A stretch of 7,982 bases of DNA, from contig SHYF01000070.1 of assembly GCA_009692985.1 (NCBI GenBank), positions 1 to 7,982 of the forward strand, read 5' to 3'. The notes below the pieces were generated by a model. That model made no database searches and was not told the origin of the DNA. It worked only from the letters and a program-made list of their open reading frames with translations. The position numbers and the translations under genes were made by a program. Below, in pieces: positions 6,796 to 7,982 of this stretch. Source of the DNA: Dehalococcoidia bacterium (GTDB taxonomy: Bacteria > Chloroflexota > Dehalococcoidia > Lucifugimonadales > SHYF01). The stretch's first letter is position 1, and the number at the start of each line of letters is the position of its first letter.

Positions 6796-7380
6796 TTGGC
6801 AACCATAGGTGTCCTGGCACTGCAAGGCGACTTTGCCGAGCATCTGGCCGCGCTGAAAAAGCTGGGAGTCCAGCCGCGTGAGGTGCGGCTTCCAGGAGAG
6901 TTGGATGGGCTGGACGGGCTGATAATCCCTGGAGGGGAAAGCACCTCAATGGCACGGCTCATGGATATCTACGGCCTGAGAGAACCATTGAAAGAGCGAG
7001 TACGGTCCGGCATGACGGTTTGGGGGACCTGCGCAGGGATGATCCTTCTGGCCACCAAGCTGACGGAGGACCGTCCAGAGCCCCTTGGCCTCATGAACAT
7101 AGAGGTCCAACGTAACGGCTACGGGCGACAGGTGGACAGCTTTGAGGCAGACCTGCCCGTGCCGGTCCTTCAAACCAAAACGGCGTTCCATGCAGTGTTC
7201 ATACGCGCCCCAAAGGTCCTGAGCGTGGGCAAGAACGTAACAGTGCTGGCCAGCCTTTCCCAGAAGGGAGAGGTAGTGGCGGCCCAACAGGATGGAATGC
7301 TGGCGACATCTTTTCACCCTGAGCTCACTGAAGACACCCGCTTCCACCAATACTTCTTGAAAATGGTGGGTGTTCACTAG
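6796..7380 (+). CDS. pdxT: Pyridoxal 5'-phosphate synthase glutaminase subunit PdxT
   Basis: PdxT is the class I glutamine amidotransferase that hydrolyses glutamine and channels ammonia to PdxS in the PLP synthase complex. The 194-residue protein opens with the conserved TIGVLALQGDFAEH. It carries GGEST (46-50), the nucleophile elbow GTCAGM with Cys79, GLMNIEVQRNGYGRQ with an RNGYG segment (107-111), and the His174/Glu176 pair in SFHPELTED completing the catalytic triad. The start must be TTG at 6796, 2 nt after the pdxS stop, because the conserved N-terminus begins there and the next in-frame ATG falls after the GGES motif. A rare start codon and minimal gap suggest translation coupled to pdxS. 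The following reading frame begins 3 nt after its TAG. Confidence 0.97.
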   Translation: MATIGVLALQGDFAEHLAALKKLGVQPREVRLPGELDGLDGLIIPGGESTSMARLMDIYGLREPLKERVRSGMTVWGTCAGMILLATKLTEDRPEPLGLMNIEVQRNGYGRQVDSFEADLPVPVLQTKTAFHAVFIRAPKVLSVGKNVTVLASLSQKGEVVAAQQDGMLATSFHPELTEDTRFHQYFLKMVGVH

Positions 7381-7383
7381 GGC

Positions 7384-7982
7384 ATGACCCATCCAATAAC
7401 AGTTGCCGACACCATCCGCATCGCGGCGCTAGGGGAACCCGACTGGGCCATCAACCCCTGGGGAGCCGCCTGGGGCGGACACCGCCTCTTCTCCCCTGCC
7501 GGCTTTCTCTGGGAGTACCTTCGTGCCAGGCCACGAGGCGCTGCCTGGGTAGCGGGAAAGGGCTTGAAGGCAAGCGGATTGGCATCGGCCAGGCCACGCT
7601 CGGGCCCTACCGCATGGGTCGTAGACCACCTGGTGACTCCTCGACACGATGATGTCCCCTGCTGCGAGCTTCTGGAAAAGGCGGCCATTCACGCAAGTCG
7701 CCGGGGCGCGCAGCGCCTCTTCCTCCAGCTGCTCGACGACGGGCAACTGATGGAGATGGTACGCCCTTCGGGCTTTGTTCCCTGCGCCCAGGTGCTGCTG
7801 TTTACCCTCCCAGGCCAAAGCCCGCTCCCTAGCTTGGAACCAGTTCCCAGCCTCAGGCAACGTGAACCTGGCGACGACCTACCACTGTTCCGCCTGTACA
7901 ACGCCACCACGCCGGCGGATGCCCGCTCAGGCATAGGCGTGACGCTGGAGCAGTGGAGGGACGCGCAGGAGCCTAGACAAAG
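7384..7982 (+). CDS. Hypothetical protein with GNAT-like features, 3' end cut by the window
   Basis: An open frame starts with ATG at 7384, 3 nt after the pdxT stop, and stays open for 199 codons to the window edge, so the C-terminus is missing. I do not recognise it firmly. Residues about 79-140 resemble the second half of a GNAT acetyltransferase fold. A WVVDHLVTP strand is followed by a helix containing LLEKAAIHASRRGAQRLFLQL and a GF-containing segment (RPSGFVPCAQVLLFTL). No clear acetyl-CoA pyrophosphate loop (Q/RxxGxG/A) is visible. After a proline-rich linker (PGQSPLPSLEPVPS) a second section begins with REPGDDLPLFRLYNATTPAD, which could open another domain. The Shine-Dalgarno is poor (GGTGGG 13 nt upstream), so expression may rely on coupling to pdxT. 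GC-rich third positions agree with the neighbouring genes and support this strand over antisense frames. Coding status is fairly secure; function is tentative. Confidence 0.7.
   Translation, partial: MTHPITVADTIRIAALGEPDWAINPWGAAWGGHRLFSPAGFLWEYLRARPRGAAWVAGKGLKASGLASARPRSGPTAWVVDHLVTPRHDDVPCCELLEKAAIHASRRGAQRLFLQLLDDGQLMEMVRPSGFVPCAQVLLFTLPGQSPLPSLEPVPSLRQREPGDDLPLFRLYNATTPADARSGIGVTLEQWRDAQEPRQ

Noticed and set aside
7429..7860. Antisense frame opposite the ORF after pdxT
   Set aside because: The plus-strand frame is open for the full 599 nt, begins 3 nt after pdxT and has GC-rich third positions; the antisense frame has no recognisable domain.

Overview
The window is a dense, almost entirely plus-strand stretch of a GC-rich bacterial chromosome. 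It holds two recognisable metabolic modules. The first (about 11-5289) is a coenzyme F420 biosynthesis operon: cofG, cofH, cofD, cofC, then a luciferase-like (LLM class) flavin/F420-type oxidoreductase. Its genes overlap or nearly touch: 20 nt overlap for cofG/cofH, 27 nt gap before cofD, and 4 nt overlaps for cofD/cofC and cofC/LLM. The second (about 5838 to the end) is the deoxyxylulose-independent pyridoxal 5'-phosphate synthase pair pdxS-pdxT. It has its own sigma70-like promoter and is followed 3 nt later by an open-ended, GNAT-like reading frame that runs off the window. Between the modules sits a small NUDIX hydrolase gene with intergenic gaps of about 95 and 98 nt on either side.

In the F420 module, CofH joins the tyrosine-derived hydroxybenzyl moiety to 5-amino-6-ribitylaminouracil and CofG cyclises the product to the deazaflavin Fo. 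CofC makes the GDP-activated three-carbon phosphoacid and CofD transfers it to Fo, giving F420-0 or its dehydro form. The gamma-glutamyl ligase CofE/FbiB that adds the polyglutamate tail is not in the window. The LLM protein is a plausible consumer of the finished cofactor. In the second module PdxT releases ammonia from glutamine and feeds it to PdxS, which builds PLP from a pentose phosphate and a triose phosphate.

Taxonomy is an inference. Bacterial Shine-Dalgarno sites and a TATAAT box point to Bacteria. F420 genes with cofG and cofH as two separate, long genes, not a fused fbiC, argue against typical Actinomycetota. The combination of separate cofG/cofH, cofD, cofC and pdxST at this GC content would fit Chloroflexota (for example a Dehalococcoidia/SAR202-type genome), but the window alone cannot prove this.

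Most of the window is well-understood metabolism. The points worth a second look are modest: the split but FbiC-ordered cofG/cofH pair, the translationally coupled LLM oxidoreductase, the compositionally different NUDIX insert with small repeats upstream of it, and the unassigned two-part ORF after pdxT.
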